Positions 27,134 through 38,056 of a stretch of 64,000 nucleotides of DNA are shown one piece after another. The first letter of the stretch is position 1, and each line of letters begins with the position of its first letter. The notes below the pieces were generated by a model. That model ran no database searches. It saw nothing but the letters and a program-made list of their open reading frames with translations, and was not told the DNA's origin. The position numbers and the translations under genes were made by a program. Source of the stretch: Agromyces humatus (GTDB taxonomy: Bacteria; Actinomycetota; Actinomycetes; Actinomycetales; Microbacteriaceae); the NCBI RefSeq assembly GCF_021228295.1, contig NZ_JAJQPD010000001.1, positions 515,725 through 579,724 of the forward strand, given 5' to 3'.

Positions 27134-27219
27134 GTGAGAACGCTACCTTCCGCTCCCGACAGGCAACCGAGAATCCTGCGCCCGGCACATGGCGATCATG
27201 CGCACCCGATCCCCGGCAC

Positions 27220-27843
27220 TCAGAGCAACCCGGCGACGCGCGCACGGACGACCGCGGCGATCTCATCGACCGGCGCGGCCGCGTCGACGACCAGGAACCG
27301 CTCGGGCTCGGCCTCGGCGAGCGCGAGATAGGCGCTGCGCACGCGATCGTGGAACTCGGATGCCTCGGCCTCGAGCCGGTCGTAGCGGGTGCGTGCCCCG
27401 TCGAGACGCTCACGGGCGGCCTCGGCATCGAGGTCGAGCAGGATCGTGAGGTCGGGCGCCAGCGCGCCCGTCGCCCATTCCGAGATGCCCCGCACCTCGG
27501 CGGGGTCGAGCACGCGCCCCGCGCCCTGGTAGGCCACCGACGAATCGATGTAGCGGTCCTGGATGACGACGTCGCCGCGCTCGAGCGCGGGCCGCACGAC
27601 GGTCGCCACATGGTGGGCGCGGTCGGCGGCGTAGAGCAGGGCCTCGGCGCGCGGCGCGATGTCGCCGCGGTGGTGCAGGACGATCTCGCGCACCTCGACG
27701 CCGACGTCGGTGCCGCCCGGCTCGCGGGTGCGCACGACCTCACGGCCCTGCCCGGCGAGCCATTCGCCGAGCAGCGACGCCTGCGTCGTCTTGCCCGAGC
27801 CGTCACCGCCCTCGAGGGTGATGAAGAGGCCCGTCGCGCTCAC
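27220..27843 (-). CDS. tmk: Thymidylate kinase
   Basis: This 207-aa enzyme phosphorylates dTMP to dTDP. The P-loop EGGDGSGKTT lies near residues 11-20, the DR(Y/H) motif is DRYIDSS, and TREPGG is the substrate-binding motif. The length is standard. Its start overlaps the topA stop (ATGA at 27840-27843). Confidence 0.97.
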   Translation of the reverse strand: MSATGLFITLEGGDGSGKTTQASLLGEWLAGQGREVVRTREPGGTDVGVEVREIVLHHRGDIAPRAEALLYAADRAHHVATVVRPALERGDVVIQDRYIDSSVAYQGAGRVLDPAEVRGISEWATGALAPDLTILLDLDAEAARERLDGARTRYDRLEAEASEFHDRVRSAYLALAEAEPERFLVVDAAAPVDEIAAVVRARVAGLL

Positions 27844-30635
27844 TTCTTCGTCGCCGTCTTGCGGGTCGTGGTCTTCTTGGCCGGCGCCTTCTTGGCGCGC
27901 GGGGCCGCGGGTCCCTTGTCGCGCTTGATCTGCAGCAGCTCGACGGCGCGCTCGAACGTGATCTCCTCGACCGACTCGGCGCGGGGAATGGTCGCGTTCG
28001 TCGTGCCGTCGGTGACGTACGGCCCGAAACGGCCGTCCTTCACCGTGATCGGCTTGCCGCTCACGGGGTCGTTGTCGAACTCCTTGAGGGCGCTCGACGC
28101 ACGTCGCGCGCCGTACTTCGGCTGCGCGAACAACTCGAGCGCTCCGGCCAGGTCGATATCGAAGATCGCGTCTTCGCTGGGCAGCGTGCGCGTGTCGGCG
28201 TCCTTCTTCAGGTAGGGCCCGTAACGGCCGTTCTGCGCGGTGATCTCGACGCCCGACTCGGGGTCGGCGCCCACGGTGCGCGGCAGGTCGAGCAGCTTCA
28301 GCGCGGTGTCGAGGTCGACCTCTTCGATCACCATGCTCTTGAAGAGCGATGCGGTGCGCGGCTTCACGGCCGCGGGCTTCTTCGCGCCGCGCTTGGGCTT
28401 CGCGGGCGCGTCGGTCACCTCACCGGTCGACGGGTCGACGGATGTCGCGGCATCCGCTTCGGGCTCGGGCTCGAGCTCGGTGACGTACGGTCCGAACCGG
28501 CCGTCCTTCACGACGATCTGCTTGCCGTTGGCGGGGTTCTCGCCGAGCACGCGGTCGCCCTGCACGGGTGCCTCGATGAGCTCACGGGCCTTCGCCTCGG
28601 TGAGCTCGTCGGGAGCGAGGTCTTCGGGCAGGTTCACCCGGCGCGGGGGCGCCTCGGTTCCGTCGGCTGCACCGGCAGCGGCAGCGGTGTCGACGGTCTC
28701 GAGGTAGGGCCCGTACTTGCCGATGCGCAGCGTGATGTCGGGGGCGATCACGACCGAGTTGATCTCGCGAGCGTCGATGTCGCCGAGGTTGTCGACCACC
28801 TGGCGGAGGCCACGGTGCTGGTCTGAGCCGAAGTAGAAGCCGTTCAGCCAGTCGACACGGTCGGCTTCGCCCGCCGCGATGCGGTCGAGGTCGTCCTCCA
28901 TCTCTGCGGTGAAGTCGTACTCCACGAGGTCGCCGAAGTGCTCTTCGAGCAGCCGCACCACCGAGAACGCGATCCAGCTGGGCACGAGCGCCTGGCCGCG
29001 GCGGGTGACGTATCCGCGGTCGATGATCGTGGAGATGATCGACGCGAACGTCGAAGGCCGGCCGATGCCGAGCTCTTCGAGCCGCTTCACGAGGCTCGCC
29101 TCGGTGTACCGCGGCAGCGGGCTCGTCTGGTGGCCCTTCACCTCGAGCTCGTCGAGCCCGATCTGCTCGCCCTCCTTGAGCGGAGGCAGCTTCGCCTCAC
29201 CCGAAGCGTCGTCGGCGTTGCGCTCCTCGTCGCGTCCCTCTTCATAGGCCGAGCGATAGCCGGGGAACGTGATCACGGTGCCGCTCGCCGTGAACTCGGC
29301 GATCGTGTTCGCGACGGGCGCGGTGGCGCCCTCGGGCGCCGGGGCATCCGCTCGCGTCGGACCGACCTCGATCGTGACCGTCGCGGTCTGGCCCTTCGCG
29401 TCGGCCATCTGCGACGCGACCGTGCGCTTCCAGATGAGGTCGTAGAGGGCGTGCTCGCTGCCGCGCAGGGCGCTCTGCAGCTCGGAGGGAGTGCGGAACA
29501 CCTCGCCCGACGGGCGGATGGCCTCGTGCGCCTCCTGCGCGTTCTTCGACTTGCCCACGTACACGCGGGGCTTGTCGGGCACCGAGTCGGCGCCGTAGAG
29601 CTTGGTCGCCTGGGTGCGGGCGGCGTTGACCGCCTGTTGCGACAGCGCCACCGAGTCGGTGCGCATATAGGTGATGTAGCCGTTCTCGTAGAGCGACTGG
29701 GCGACGCGCATGGTGTCGCGGGCCGAGAGACGCAGCTTGCGCCCGGCCTCCTGCTGCAGCGTCGACGTCGTGAACGGCGCCGAGGGCTTGCGCGACCACG
29801 GCTTCGTCTCGAGCTTCGTGACGGTGCGGCGCACGTTGTCGGCCCGCAGCGCGTCGGCGAGCGCGCGCACGGTCGGCTCGTCGAGCACGACCGCCTTGCC
29901 CTTCAGCCTGCCGAGGTCGTCGAAGTTGCTGCCGTTGGCGACCTTCTCGCCGCCGACGCGCACGAGCTTCGCCTGGAACGACGAACCGGATGCCTCGGGC
30001 GCGAACCTGCCCAGGAGGTCCCAGTACCCGGCCGAGACGAACGCGAGTCGCTCACGCTCGCGGTCGACCACGAGGCGCGTCGCCGCCGACTGCACGCGAC
30101 CGGCCGAGAGGCCCGGGCCGACCTTGCGCCAGAGCACCGGCGAGACCTCGTAGCCGTAGAGGCGGTCGAGGATGCGGCGGGTCTCCTGCGCATCGACGAG
30201 CGCGGTGTCGAGCTCGCGTGTGTTGTCTTTGGCGGCCTGGATCGCGTCTTTCGTGATCTCGTGGAAGACCATGCGGCGCACGGGGACCTTGGGCTTCAGC
30301 TCCTGCAGCAGGTGCCACGCGATGGCCTCGCCCTCGCGGTCCTCATCGGTGGCGAGCAGGAGTTCGTCGGCGTTCTTCAGCGCGCGCTTGAGTTCGGCGA
30401 CGGTCTTCTTCTTGGAGTCCGAGACCACGTAGTACGGCTCGAAGCCGTTGTCGACGTCGACCGAGAACTTGCCGAGCGGGCCCTTCTTGAGCTCTGCGGG
30501 CAGGTTCTTCGGCTCGATCAGGTCACGGATGTGGCCGACCGACGACAGCACCTCGTAGCCGTCGCCCAGGTATTGGGCGATCGACTTCATCTTGGTCGGC
30601 GACTCGACGATGACCAGCTTCTTCACGTCTGCCAC
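27840..30635 (-). CDS. topA: DNA topoisomerase I
   Basis: This 931-aa type IA topoisomerase relaxes negative supercoils. It begins GTG with AAGGAG four bases upstream. The TOPRIM domain (VIVESPTK, later ATDEDREGEA) precedes the catalytic tyrosine in YITYMRTDS near residue 326. The C-terminus has repeated topoisomerase domains (each with GRFGPYV or GRYGPYL) and a Lys/Ala-rich tail, the actinobacterial form without zinc fingers. It is the first gene of topA-tmk-holB-peptidase. Confidence 0.97.
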   Translation of the reverse strand: MADVKKLVIVESPTKMKSIAQYLGDGYEVLSSVGHIRDLIEPKNLPAELKKGPLGKFSVDVDNGFEPYYVVSDSKKKTVAELKRALKNADELLLATDEDREGEAIAWHLLQELKPKVPVRRMVFHEITKDAIQAAKDNTRELDTALVDAQETRRILDRLYGYEVSPVLWRKVGPGLSAGRVQSAATRLVVDRERERLAFVSAGYWDLLGRFAPEASGSSFQAKLVRVGGEKVANGSNFDDLGRLKGKAVVLDEPTVRALADALRADNVRRTVTKLETKPWSRKPSAPFTTSTLQQEAGRKLRLSARDTMRVAQSLYENGYITYMRTDSVALSQQAVNAARTQATKLYGADSVPDKPRVYVGKSKNAQEAHEAIRPSGEVFRTPSELQSALRGSEHALYDLIWKRTVASQMADAKGQTATVTIEVGPTRADAPAPEGATAPVANTIAEFTASGTVITFPGYRSAYEEGRDEERNADDASGEAKLPPLKEGEQIGLDELEVKGHQTSPLPRYTEASLVKRLEELGIGRPSTFASIISTIIDRGYVTRRGQALVPSWIAFSVVRLLEEHFGDLVEYDFTAEMEDDLDRIAAGEADRVDWLNGFYFGSDQHRGLRQVVDNLGDIDAREINSVVIAPDITLRIGKYGPYLETVDTAAAAGAADGTEAPPRRVNLPEDLAPDELTEAKARELIEAPVQGDRVLGENPANGKQIVVKDGRFGPYVTELEPEPEADAATSVDPSTGEVTDAPAKPKRGAKKPAAVKPRTASLFKSMVIEEVDLDTALKLLDLPRTVGADPESGVEITAQNGRYGPYLKKDADTRTLPSEDAIFDIDLAGALELFAQPKYGARRASSALKEFDNDPVSGKPITVKDGRFGPYVTDGTTNATIPRAESVEEITFERAVELLQIKRDKGPAAPRAKKAPAKKTTTRKTATKK

Positions 30636-30841
30636 CAGACTCCTTGTAGTACTTCATGAGATGAGAACGCACATTGTAGCCGCGCCCCCAGCGGTGTGCC
30701 ATTGTCGGCGGAACACTCGGCCGACAGCCACACGATACACACCATTGCGGGGAGTGCACCCACGCCGACCCCCGGATGGGGACGGCGCACCGGCACTGAA
30801 GACCCCTTGCACTTCGCGCACGGCGGAGGAAGATTGGCCCT

Positions 30842-31078
30842 ATGGAAACGTCATCGACTGCCTCGTACACGGCCAAGCTGATCGACGGACCGCTCGAGGG
30901 GAAGACCGTCGCGACGGCGTTCCTCGACTCGGGCGACCCCCGTCCGCGACTCGAGCTGAACGCCGACGCCGGCAAGCGCTACGTCTACGCACGTGCCGCG
31001 GGTCTCGAGTTCGACTCCCCCGGCGACGACCGCCCCTCGGCGGTCTCCTACCGATTCATCGAGACCGTCTTCGACTGA
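30842..31078 (+). CDS. Conserved small acidic protein, function unknown
   Basis: A 78-aa soluble protein. The motif DGPLEGKTVATAFLDSGDP and the C-terminal AVSYRFIE look conserved from memory in relatives, but no function is known to me. It has GGAGG 12 bases upstream of the ATG. It is divergent from topA across 206 bp. Confidence 0.6.
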   Translation: METSSTASYTAKLIDGPLEGKTVATAFLDSGDPRPRLELNADAGKRYVYARAAGLEFDSPGDDRPSAVSYRFIETVFD

Positions 31079-31081
31079 ACC

Positions 31082-31155
31082 TCGTCGTCGAGCAGCACGC
31101 GAAGCGCCGGTCGAGCAGCACGCGAAGCGCCGGTCGAGCAGCACGCGAAGCGCGC
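31082..31155. repeat. Tandem copies of a GTCGAGCAGC unit
   Basis: Three near-perfect tandem copies of a 23-bp unit starting GTCGAGCAGCACGCGAAGCG. They resemble the left half of the GGTCGAG...CTCGAGACC family found elsewhere in the window. They lie between the small protein and the LacI-type gene. Confidence 0.75.
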
Positions 31156-31284
31156 GGAACGAGACCTTCACCCACGCCGGCACGCCCCGGACGGCGAGGT
31201 GCGCGTCGATCGGCTGCCGAGTGTTGGCGCCGCACGTCGTGACCGCGCGCATGAGGTCGCGCAGGCGCCGGCTCAGCGCGCGGC

Positions 31285-32322
31285 TCAGCTCGCCAGGCGG
31301 TGCGGGGCGCCGTCGACCGGCTTCCCGGTCGACCTGCGCACGACGAGTTCCGCGGGCAGCATCGCCGGCCGGCCGGCCGGCGCGACCCGCGTGCCGAGCA
31401 GCATCTGCACGGCGAACCGGCCGAGGATGCGGTGCGGCACCGCGACCGTCGTGAGCACGGGATCGCCGAAGCGCGGGTCGAAGCTGTCGTCGAACCCGAT
31501 GACGCTGACATCGTCGGGCGCCCGGATGCCCCGTGCCGCGAGTTCCTCGATGAATCCCATCGCCATCGGGTCGTTGTAGGCGACCACGCCGGTCGTCGGT
31601 CGGGCCAGGTAGTGCTCCACAGCGCTGCCACCGCCCTCGGCGGTCGGTGCGAACGGTCCGAGTCGACGCACGCGCAGCCCGTGATCGGTTGCGGCCTCGG
31701 CGATCGACCGCCAGCGCATGCTGTCGGCCCACGACGCTTCGGGCCCTGCCAGGTACGTGAGCGTGCGATGGCCCAGCCGCGAGAGGTGCTCGACCGCGAG
31801 GTGCATGCCGCGCGCGTTGTCGGTGACGGCACTCGGCACGTCGGGCATCGGGCGATTGAGCACGACGAGGGCGCGCTGGCGTGCGACCGCGCGGATCGAA
31901 CCCTCGCGCATGCGCGACGCTGCGAGCACGATGCCGTCGACGAACGGCACCACCCGCCCGACCGCCTCGCGTTCGTCGTCGAGCGACTCCTGGGCGTCGA
32001 TGACGAGCACGGTGTTGCGGTGCATGCTCGCCTCGTGGCGCGCGCCCTGGACGATGTCGAGGAAGAACGGGTTCGTGAGATCGGCGACGACGACGGCGAG
32101 CATCCCGGTCTTCGTCGTCGGTGTGAACCGCGGGTGGGGCACATGGTGGTACTCGAGTTCGTCGGCAACCCGGCGGATGCGATCGGCGGTCGCCGCACTG
32201 ACCCGCCCGGGCTTCGAGAAGGTACGCGACACCGTCGAGGGCGACACCTTGCTGGCCTTCGCGACGTCGTAGATCGTCGGGCGACGTGCGTCGGAATCAC
32301 CGAGTACCTCGTCGTGACTCAT
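31285..32322 (-). CDS. LacI-family transcriptional regulator
   Basis: This 345-aa repressor-type regulator starts at ATG 32320-32322. The N-terminal LacI helix-turn-helix is clear (TIYDVAKASKVSPSTVSRTF) with the following hinge helix. The periplasmic-binding-like effector domain runs from about residue 75 to the end (GFDDSFDPRFGDPVLTTV is a typical segment). No sugar operon is next to it, so the ligand is unknown. It may control a distant catabolic locus. Confidence 0.92.
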   Translation of the reverse strand: MSHDEVLGDSDARRPTIYDVAKASKVSPSTVSRTFSKPGRVSAATADRIRRVADELEYHHVPHPRFTPTTKTGMLAVVVADLTNPFFLDIVQGARHEASMHRNTVLVIDAQESLDDEREAVGRVVPFVDGIVLAASRMREGSIRAVARQRALVVLNRPMPDVPSAVTDNARGMHLAVEHLSRLGHRTLTYLAGPEASWADSMRWRSIAEAATDHGLRVRRLGPFAPTAEGGGSAVEHYLARPTTGVVAYNDPMAMGFIEELAARGIRAPDDVSVIGFDDSFDPRFGDPVLTTVAVPHRILGRFAVQMLLGTRVAPAGRPAMLPAELVVRRSTGKPVDGAPHRLAS

Positions 32323-32384
32323 AGCTGAACGATAGCCAGCCGGCACCCCTCCGGCAATCGGTTGCAACGGATTCCCACCGGATG

Positions 32385-32795
32385 TCAACCCTCCCATCCG
32401 GGTGGCCCGGCTCGAGCGCGGGCGACGACGGCGAAGCCGAAGATCGTCGACTGTGCGGTGACGGATGCCACGGGCCCGTCGACCTCGCAACCCGTGAGGG
32501 TCGCACCGTTGCGGGCGGCGACGCTCGCGGCGAGGTCGCACGGAACCCCGGGCACCGCACCCGAGGTGGCATCCGCCGCGGCGAGCGCGGCGGCGTCTGC
32601 GGCGTTCGCGACGCGTTGCGTCGCGACGAGCACGCCGAGCGTGGGCGCGAGCAATGCTGCCAGGGCCACGATCGCTCCCACGAGCCCGAGCGCCACGACC
32701 GTCGCCGCACCCGAGTCGTCGCCGATCGCACGCCGCCGCCACGCCGAGGCGCGGTCGCGCCACGCGAGCCGGCACCGCCCCGCCGGGCGGCGCAT
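32385..32795 (-). CDS. TadE/TadG-like secreted protein
   Basis: This 136-aa protein has a single N-terminal membrane helix (GAATVVALGLVGAIVALAAL) of the pseudopilin/TadG type, followed by ADAAALAAADA and a short cysteine-containing ectodomain. It matches the Rv3654c-like TadE-like family near Tad secretion ATPases. The start at 32793-32795 shares a base with the upstream TGA (TGATG). It is the last gene of the Tad-like operon. Confidence 0.8.
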   Translation of the reverse strand: MRRPAGRCRLAWRDRASAWRRRAIGDDSGAATVVALGLVGAIVALAALLAPTLGVLVATQRVANAADAAALAAADATSGAVPGVPCDLAASVAARNGATLTGCEVDGPVASVTAQSTIFGFAVVARARAGPPGWEG

Positions 32796-33139
32796 CAGCG
32801 GCCGCCCGAGACGGCGCACGACTCCGCTCGCAGCGGCACCGCCGCGAGCACGCCCGATCCCGAAGCAGTGAGCGTGGCGCAGACGAACGGCTCGTCGACC
32901 GAGACCTGCAGCACCGCCCCACCAGCCACCCGATCGGCGATCGCCGCAGCCTCACCCGCCGACTCGCCGCGGCCGAGGGCGCGCGCGGCGTCGGCAGCGG
33001 CATCCGTCAGCCGAACCTGCTGGGCGGCGAGCTGCACCGACCCCAGGCAGGCCGCCAGCACGAGGGCGATCGCGGGCAGCGCGACCGCGAACTCCGCGGT
33101 CACGCTGCCCCGTTCGCCGTCAGCCGACCGTGAGCGCAT
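32795..33139 (-). CDS. TadE-like pilus protein
   Basis: A 114-aa minor pseudopilin-like protein starting at 33137-33139. The short basic N-terminus is followed by GSVTAEFAVALPAIALVLA, the TadE N-terminal helix with the conserved Glu, then a small domain with two cysteines. The start lies inside the end of the DUF4244 gene (20-bp overlap). Confidence 0.8.
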   Translation of the reverse strand: MRSRSADGERGSVTAEFAVALPAIALVLAACLGSVQLAAQQVRLTDAAADAARALGRGESAGEAAAIADRVAGGAVLQVSVDEPFVCATLTASGSGVLAAVPLRAESCAVSGGR

Positions 33140-33350
33140 TCCGCACGAGCTCGGTGAGGATCTCGCGCACCTCGTCGCCGCGCAGGATGATGACGAGGAG
33201 CCCGGCGAATCCGACGGCGGCCATGGTCGCGACGGCGTACTCGGCGGTCGCCGCGCCGCGTTCGCCGGCGAGTCGGCGCGAGACCGCGCGGGTGACGACG
33301 GCGAGCCGCCCGCGGCCGGAGGTGCGCTGGGCGGTGGAGGTGTCGTGCAT
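33120..33350 (-). CDS. DUF4244 Flp-like pilin
   Basis: The start at MHDTST (33348-33350) gives 76 aa. The processing-type segment ERGAATAEYAVATMAAVGFA, with Glu at position +5 of the hydrophobic helix, marks it as a type IVb pilin of the Tad class. It probably forms the main subunit of the filament assembled by the TadA/TadB-like proteins upstream. Confidence 0.82.
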   Translation of the reverse strand: MHDTSTAQRTSGRGRLAVVTRAVSRRLAGERGAATAEYAVATMAAVGFAGLLVIILRGDEVREILTELVRNALTVG

Positions 33351-33411
33351 GGTGACCTGCTTTCGTGTGGTGCCGGCGAGCCGGCAGGAGGATGGCACGA
33401 GCCTGAGTTCG

Positions 33412-34518
33412 TCACACGGCACCACCGAGTGTGCCCGAGATGACGGAGATCATGAGCGGGGCGACGCCGAGCAGGACGAACGCCGGCAGCACGCAGACGC
33501 CGAGCGGAAGCATCAGCCGCACGCCGAGCGCCGCAGCACGGGCGGCGCCGTCGGCACGGGCGGCGCGACGCACGCGGAACGCCTCGGCCTTCAGCAGCTC
33601 GGCCACCGGCGCGCCCGCCCGCGCCGAGAGCTCGATCACCGCCTCGACCTGCCCGCCGTCGCCGACGTGCGGCAGGTACTCGCGCATGACGCGACGGGCG
33701 AGGTCGCGCGCCCGCTCGATCGAGGTTCCGCTCGACATCGCGATCGCGAGCAGTTCGAGCTCGAGCCCGGCGTCGGCCCTCGACTGCGACGCCGTGCGGG
33801 CCAGCCGCCGGTTCCAGCGCTGCCCGCCCCAGAGGAACAGGGCGCCCACCGCGAGGCATGCAAGGCCGAGCGGGTTGCCGAACAGCACCCCGACGGTGTC
33901 GAAGCCGAGCGCGGCGCCGAACAGCACGGCGATCGCCGGGAGTGCCATGACGAGTCGCGCGCTCGCCGCCGGCCCGGCGAGCGCGGCACCGACCTCGCGG
34001 CGCAGCTGTGCCTCGTCGCGCAGCACGGTGGCGAGGCTCCTGAGGCTCACGGCGAGCGGGGCGCCCGACTCGGCTGCGACCGTCCATGCTGCTGCGAGCA
34101 CCGGCCACGCCGAGGAGGCGTCGGCCTGGCCGCGGCTCGTGGCGACGATGACGGCGCCGACCGGTTCGCCGATCGCGGCCGCCTGAGCCGCCGCAGCGAG
34201 CACGGCCGCATCGGCCGACGCTGCAGTCTGGCCCGTGTGGGCACCAACCCGGGTTCGGCGGACTTCTGGGGAATCGGAGGACGCGCGAGGGTCTGGTTGT
34301 CCTCCCAGAGCCAGGATGTCCTCCGAACCCGGTTCGCCGGCGGGTTGCAGGTGCCGCCACACGTTCGATGCGGGCACCCCGGCGGCGAGCAGCACGGCCA
34401 CGCGCTCGGTGATGCTCGCGATCGCGTCGACCTCGGCGGCAGGGTCGGGCCGCCGTCGCCACGCGCGAAGCCGTTCGACGAGCGCCGCCACTCCCCCACC
34501 CGCCTGCCGCCGGTTCAC
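33412..34518 (-). CDS. TadB/C-like type II secretion F-family protein with in-frame repeat
   Basis: The GTG at 34516-34518 overlaps the tadA stop as GTGA and gives 368 aa. The inner-membrane platform has hydrophobic helices around 200-240 and at the C-terminus (LPLGVCVLPAFVLLGVAPL), with the T2SSF helical core containing ERARDLARRV. Residues about 65-87 are encoded by the palindromic element at 34257-34324, so a low-complexity segment is inserted in the N-terminal cytoplasmic region. The frame stays open. Confidence 0.87.
   Translation of the reverse strand: MNRRQAGGGVAALVERLRAWRRRPDPAAEVDAIASITERVAVLLAAGVPASNVWRHLQPAGEPGSEDILALGGQPDPRASSDSPEVRRTRVGAHTGQTAASADAAVLAAAAQAAAIGEPVGAVIVATSRGQADASSAWPVLAAAWTVAAESGAPLAVSLRSLATVLRDEAQLRREVGAALAGPAASARLVMALPAIAVLFGAALGFDTVGVLFGNPLGLACLAVGALFLWGGQRWNRRLARTASQSRADAGLELELLAIAMSSGTSIERARDLARRVMREYLPHVGDGGQVEAVIELSARAGAPVAELLKAEAFRVRRAARADGAARAAALGVRLMLPLGVCVLPAFVLLGVAPLMISVISGTLGGAV
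34257..34324. repeat. Four-heptamer palindromic element, copy D (variant, inside tadB)
   Basis: GGCGGAC and GGAGGAC (34257, 34276) are followed by GTCCTCC and GTCCTCC (34299, 34318), spaced 12, 16 and 12 bp. The geometry is the same as copies A-C but the outer bases of the heptamer differ. The flanks GGGTTC and GAACCC extend the palindrome. It lies wholly within the tadB coding frame. Confidence 0.75.
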
Positions 34519-35558
34519 AGCGCCTCGATGCCGAGTCGGTCGCCGCGCTGCTCGAACCGGCCGAGCTGCGCGAGCCGCCGCGTGCCCGCGACCCGCTCGA
34601 GATGCAGCACGAGGTCGAACGCGCTCACCGTCTGACGGGCGACCGCGTCGGGCGAGAGCCCGGCCGTGGCCCCGAGCGCCTCGAGCCTGGCCGGGACATC
34701 CGCCAGCGAATTCGCGTGCAGGGTGCCGGCGCCGCCGTCGTGACCCGTGTTCAGCGCGGCGAGCAGTTCGCGCAGCTCGGCCCCGCGGCACTCGCCCACG
34801 ACGAGCCGGTCGGGCCGCATGCGCAACGCCTCGCGCAGCAGCGCGTCGAGCCCGACGCGACCCGTGCCCTCGAGGTTCGCCTGCCGCGCCTCGAGGGCGA
34901 CGACGTGCGGATGCGCGATCTGCAGCTCGGCGACGTCTTCGATGACGACGATGCGCTCGCGCTCGGGCGCCTCGCCGAGCAAGGCGGCGAGCAGGGTGGT
35001 CTTGCCGGTGCCGCCGGCCCCCGTGACGAGCACGTTCTCGCGTGCGGCGACCGCCTCGCCGAGGCGTTGCTGCTGCGTCGCCGCGAGCATGCCGGCGCGC
35101 GCGAGCGCGGCGAGCGAGAATCCGGCTGTGCGCGGAATGCGCACCGAGATGAGGGTTCCGGTCGCCGAGACCGGCGGCAGCACCACATGCACGCGGATGC
35201 CCCGGCCCAGGCGCACATCGACGGCGGGGGTCGCCTCGTCGACGTGCCGGCCGCCGCGTGCGATGAGCCGCACCGCGAGCGCGCGCACCTCGGCTTCGTC
35301 GGCGAACCAGCCCGGTTCGTGGCGGGCGCCGGCGCCGCGATCGACCCAGAGTCCGTGCTCGCCGTTGACGAACAAGTCGGTGACAGGCCCGGCCGCGGCG
35401 AACGGCTCGAGCGGCCCGAGCACCGAGAGGTCGACCGGTATCGCGGCGGGCGGCTCGACGACGGGCGTCTCGGCCGCCGCATCGCCGTCACTCGGGGCGA
35501 CGGCCGGATCTGACCGAACCGTGCCCCATGACGGGCGTGCCACGAAGGGGATGCTCAT
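34515..35558 (-). CDS. TadA-family secretion ATPase
   Basis: This 347-aa ATPase powers pilus assembly. Walker A is GAGGTGKTT, the Asp box is VIEDVAEL, and the Walker B/His region is RLVVGECRGAELRELL with LNTGHDGGAGTLHANS. It belongs to the shorter actinobacterial version found with TadE-like genes. It is the first gene of the five-gene Tad-like operon (35558 to 32385), where starts and stops mostly overlap. Confidence 0.92.
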   Translation of the reverse strand: MSIPFVARPSWGTVRSDPAVAPSDGDAAAETPVVEPPAAIPVDLSVLGPLEPFAAAGPVTDLFVNGEHGLWVDRGAGARHEPGWFADEAEVRALAVRLIARGGRHVDEATPAVDVRLGRGIRVHVVLPPVSATGTLISVRIPRTAGFSLAALARAGMLAATQQQRLGEAVAARENVLVTGAGGTGKTTLLAALLGEAPERERIVVIEDVAELQIAHPHVVALEARQANLEGTGRVGLDALLREALRMRPDRLVVGECRGAELRELLAALNTGHDGGAGTLHANSLADVPARLEALGATAGLSPDAVARQTVSAFDLVLHLERVAGTRRLAQLGRFEQRGDRLGIEAL

Positions 35559-36012
35559 GCCGTGAGCGTAGGAAATCAGCTCGGCCCCGGGTCATCCGAT
35601 CGCCCGCACATAGGGAAAGAGCCTCCACCACGCCGTTGTGGAGGAGGACTCAACCCGCTGCGCTCACGCGCTGTTAACGAAAGGGGGCGGCACCCATTGG
35701 GGGGAACAGGTGCCGCCTCGGCAGCACAAGGATTGGGGGGAATCACGAGTGCTGCAGGCCTCGAAACGAGTGTTCGGGCGCAACCCAGCATACGGCTTGC
35801 AGAACGATGCGCAAGCATTATTTGTCCGCATTTGTGCGGACATGCAGTTTTCTCTGCGCAAAGGCACAGTAACCCCTTGCGGTCGTGCGCGGAAGAGCGG
35901 ATTACGGTCGTGTTTCGCCGCGTGTGCAGCCGGGTCGCGGGCGGGCGGTAATCTGCTGGTGGGGCAGGCGACCCATCCGTGGAACCAATCGCGAAGGAGC
36001 GACCGCAGAACC
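35559..36012. promoter_or_regulatory. Intergenic region upstream of acs
   Basis: No gene is seen here. It contains a 9-bp stem-loop (GGCGGCACC/GGTGCCGCC, 35686-35717) and a perfect inverted repeat TGTCCGCA-N4-TGCGGACA (35823-35842). The sequence ATTGGGGGGAA occurs twice (about 35696 and 35734). Promoters for tadA (leftward) and acs (rightward) must both lie here. Confidence 0.5.
35823..35842. promoter_or_regulatory. Candidate operator palindrome upstream of acs
   Basis: A perfect 8-bp inverted repeat TGTCCGCA/TGCGGACA with a 4-bp spacer, in an AT-richer stretch 170 bp upstream of the acs start. Size and symmetry suit a dimeric repressor or activator. The regulator is unknown. Confidence 0.45.
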
Positions 36013-37965
<1,953 letters not shown>

Positions 37966-37995
37966 CGGCCTGCGACCACGAACTGCGGGATGAAT

Positions 37996-38031
37996 GGATG
38001 CCCCGGCGGGATCGTTCCCGCCGGGGCATCC
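37996..38031 (+). terminator. acs terminator
   Basis: A perfect 16-bp stem GGATGCCCCGGCGGGA/TCCCGCCGGGGCATCC with a 4-nt loop, 30 bp after the acs stop codon. Confidence 0.85.
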
Positions 38032-38056
38032 CTCATTCGTCCGAGGTGCTGAGCCA

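Noticed and set aside
35638..36012. N-terminal extension of acetyl-CoA synthetase
   Set aside because: The frame is open, but the translation has no family similarity and contains hairpins; the ATG at 36013 matches the usual start.
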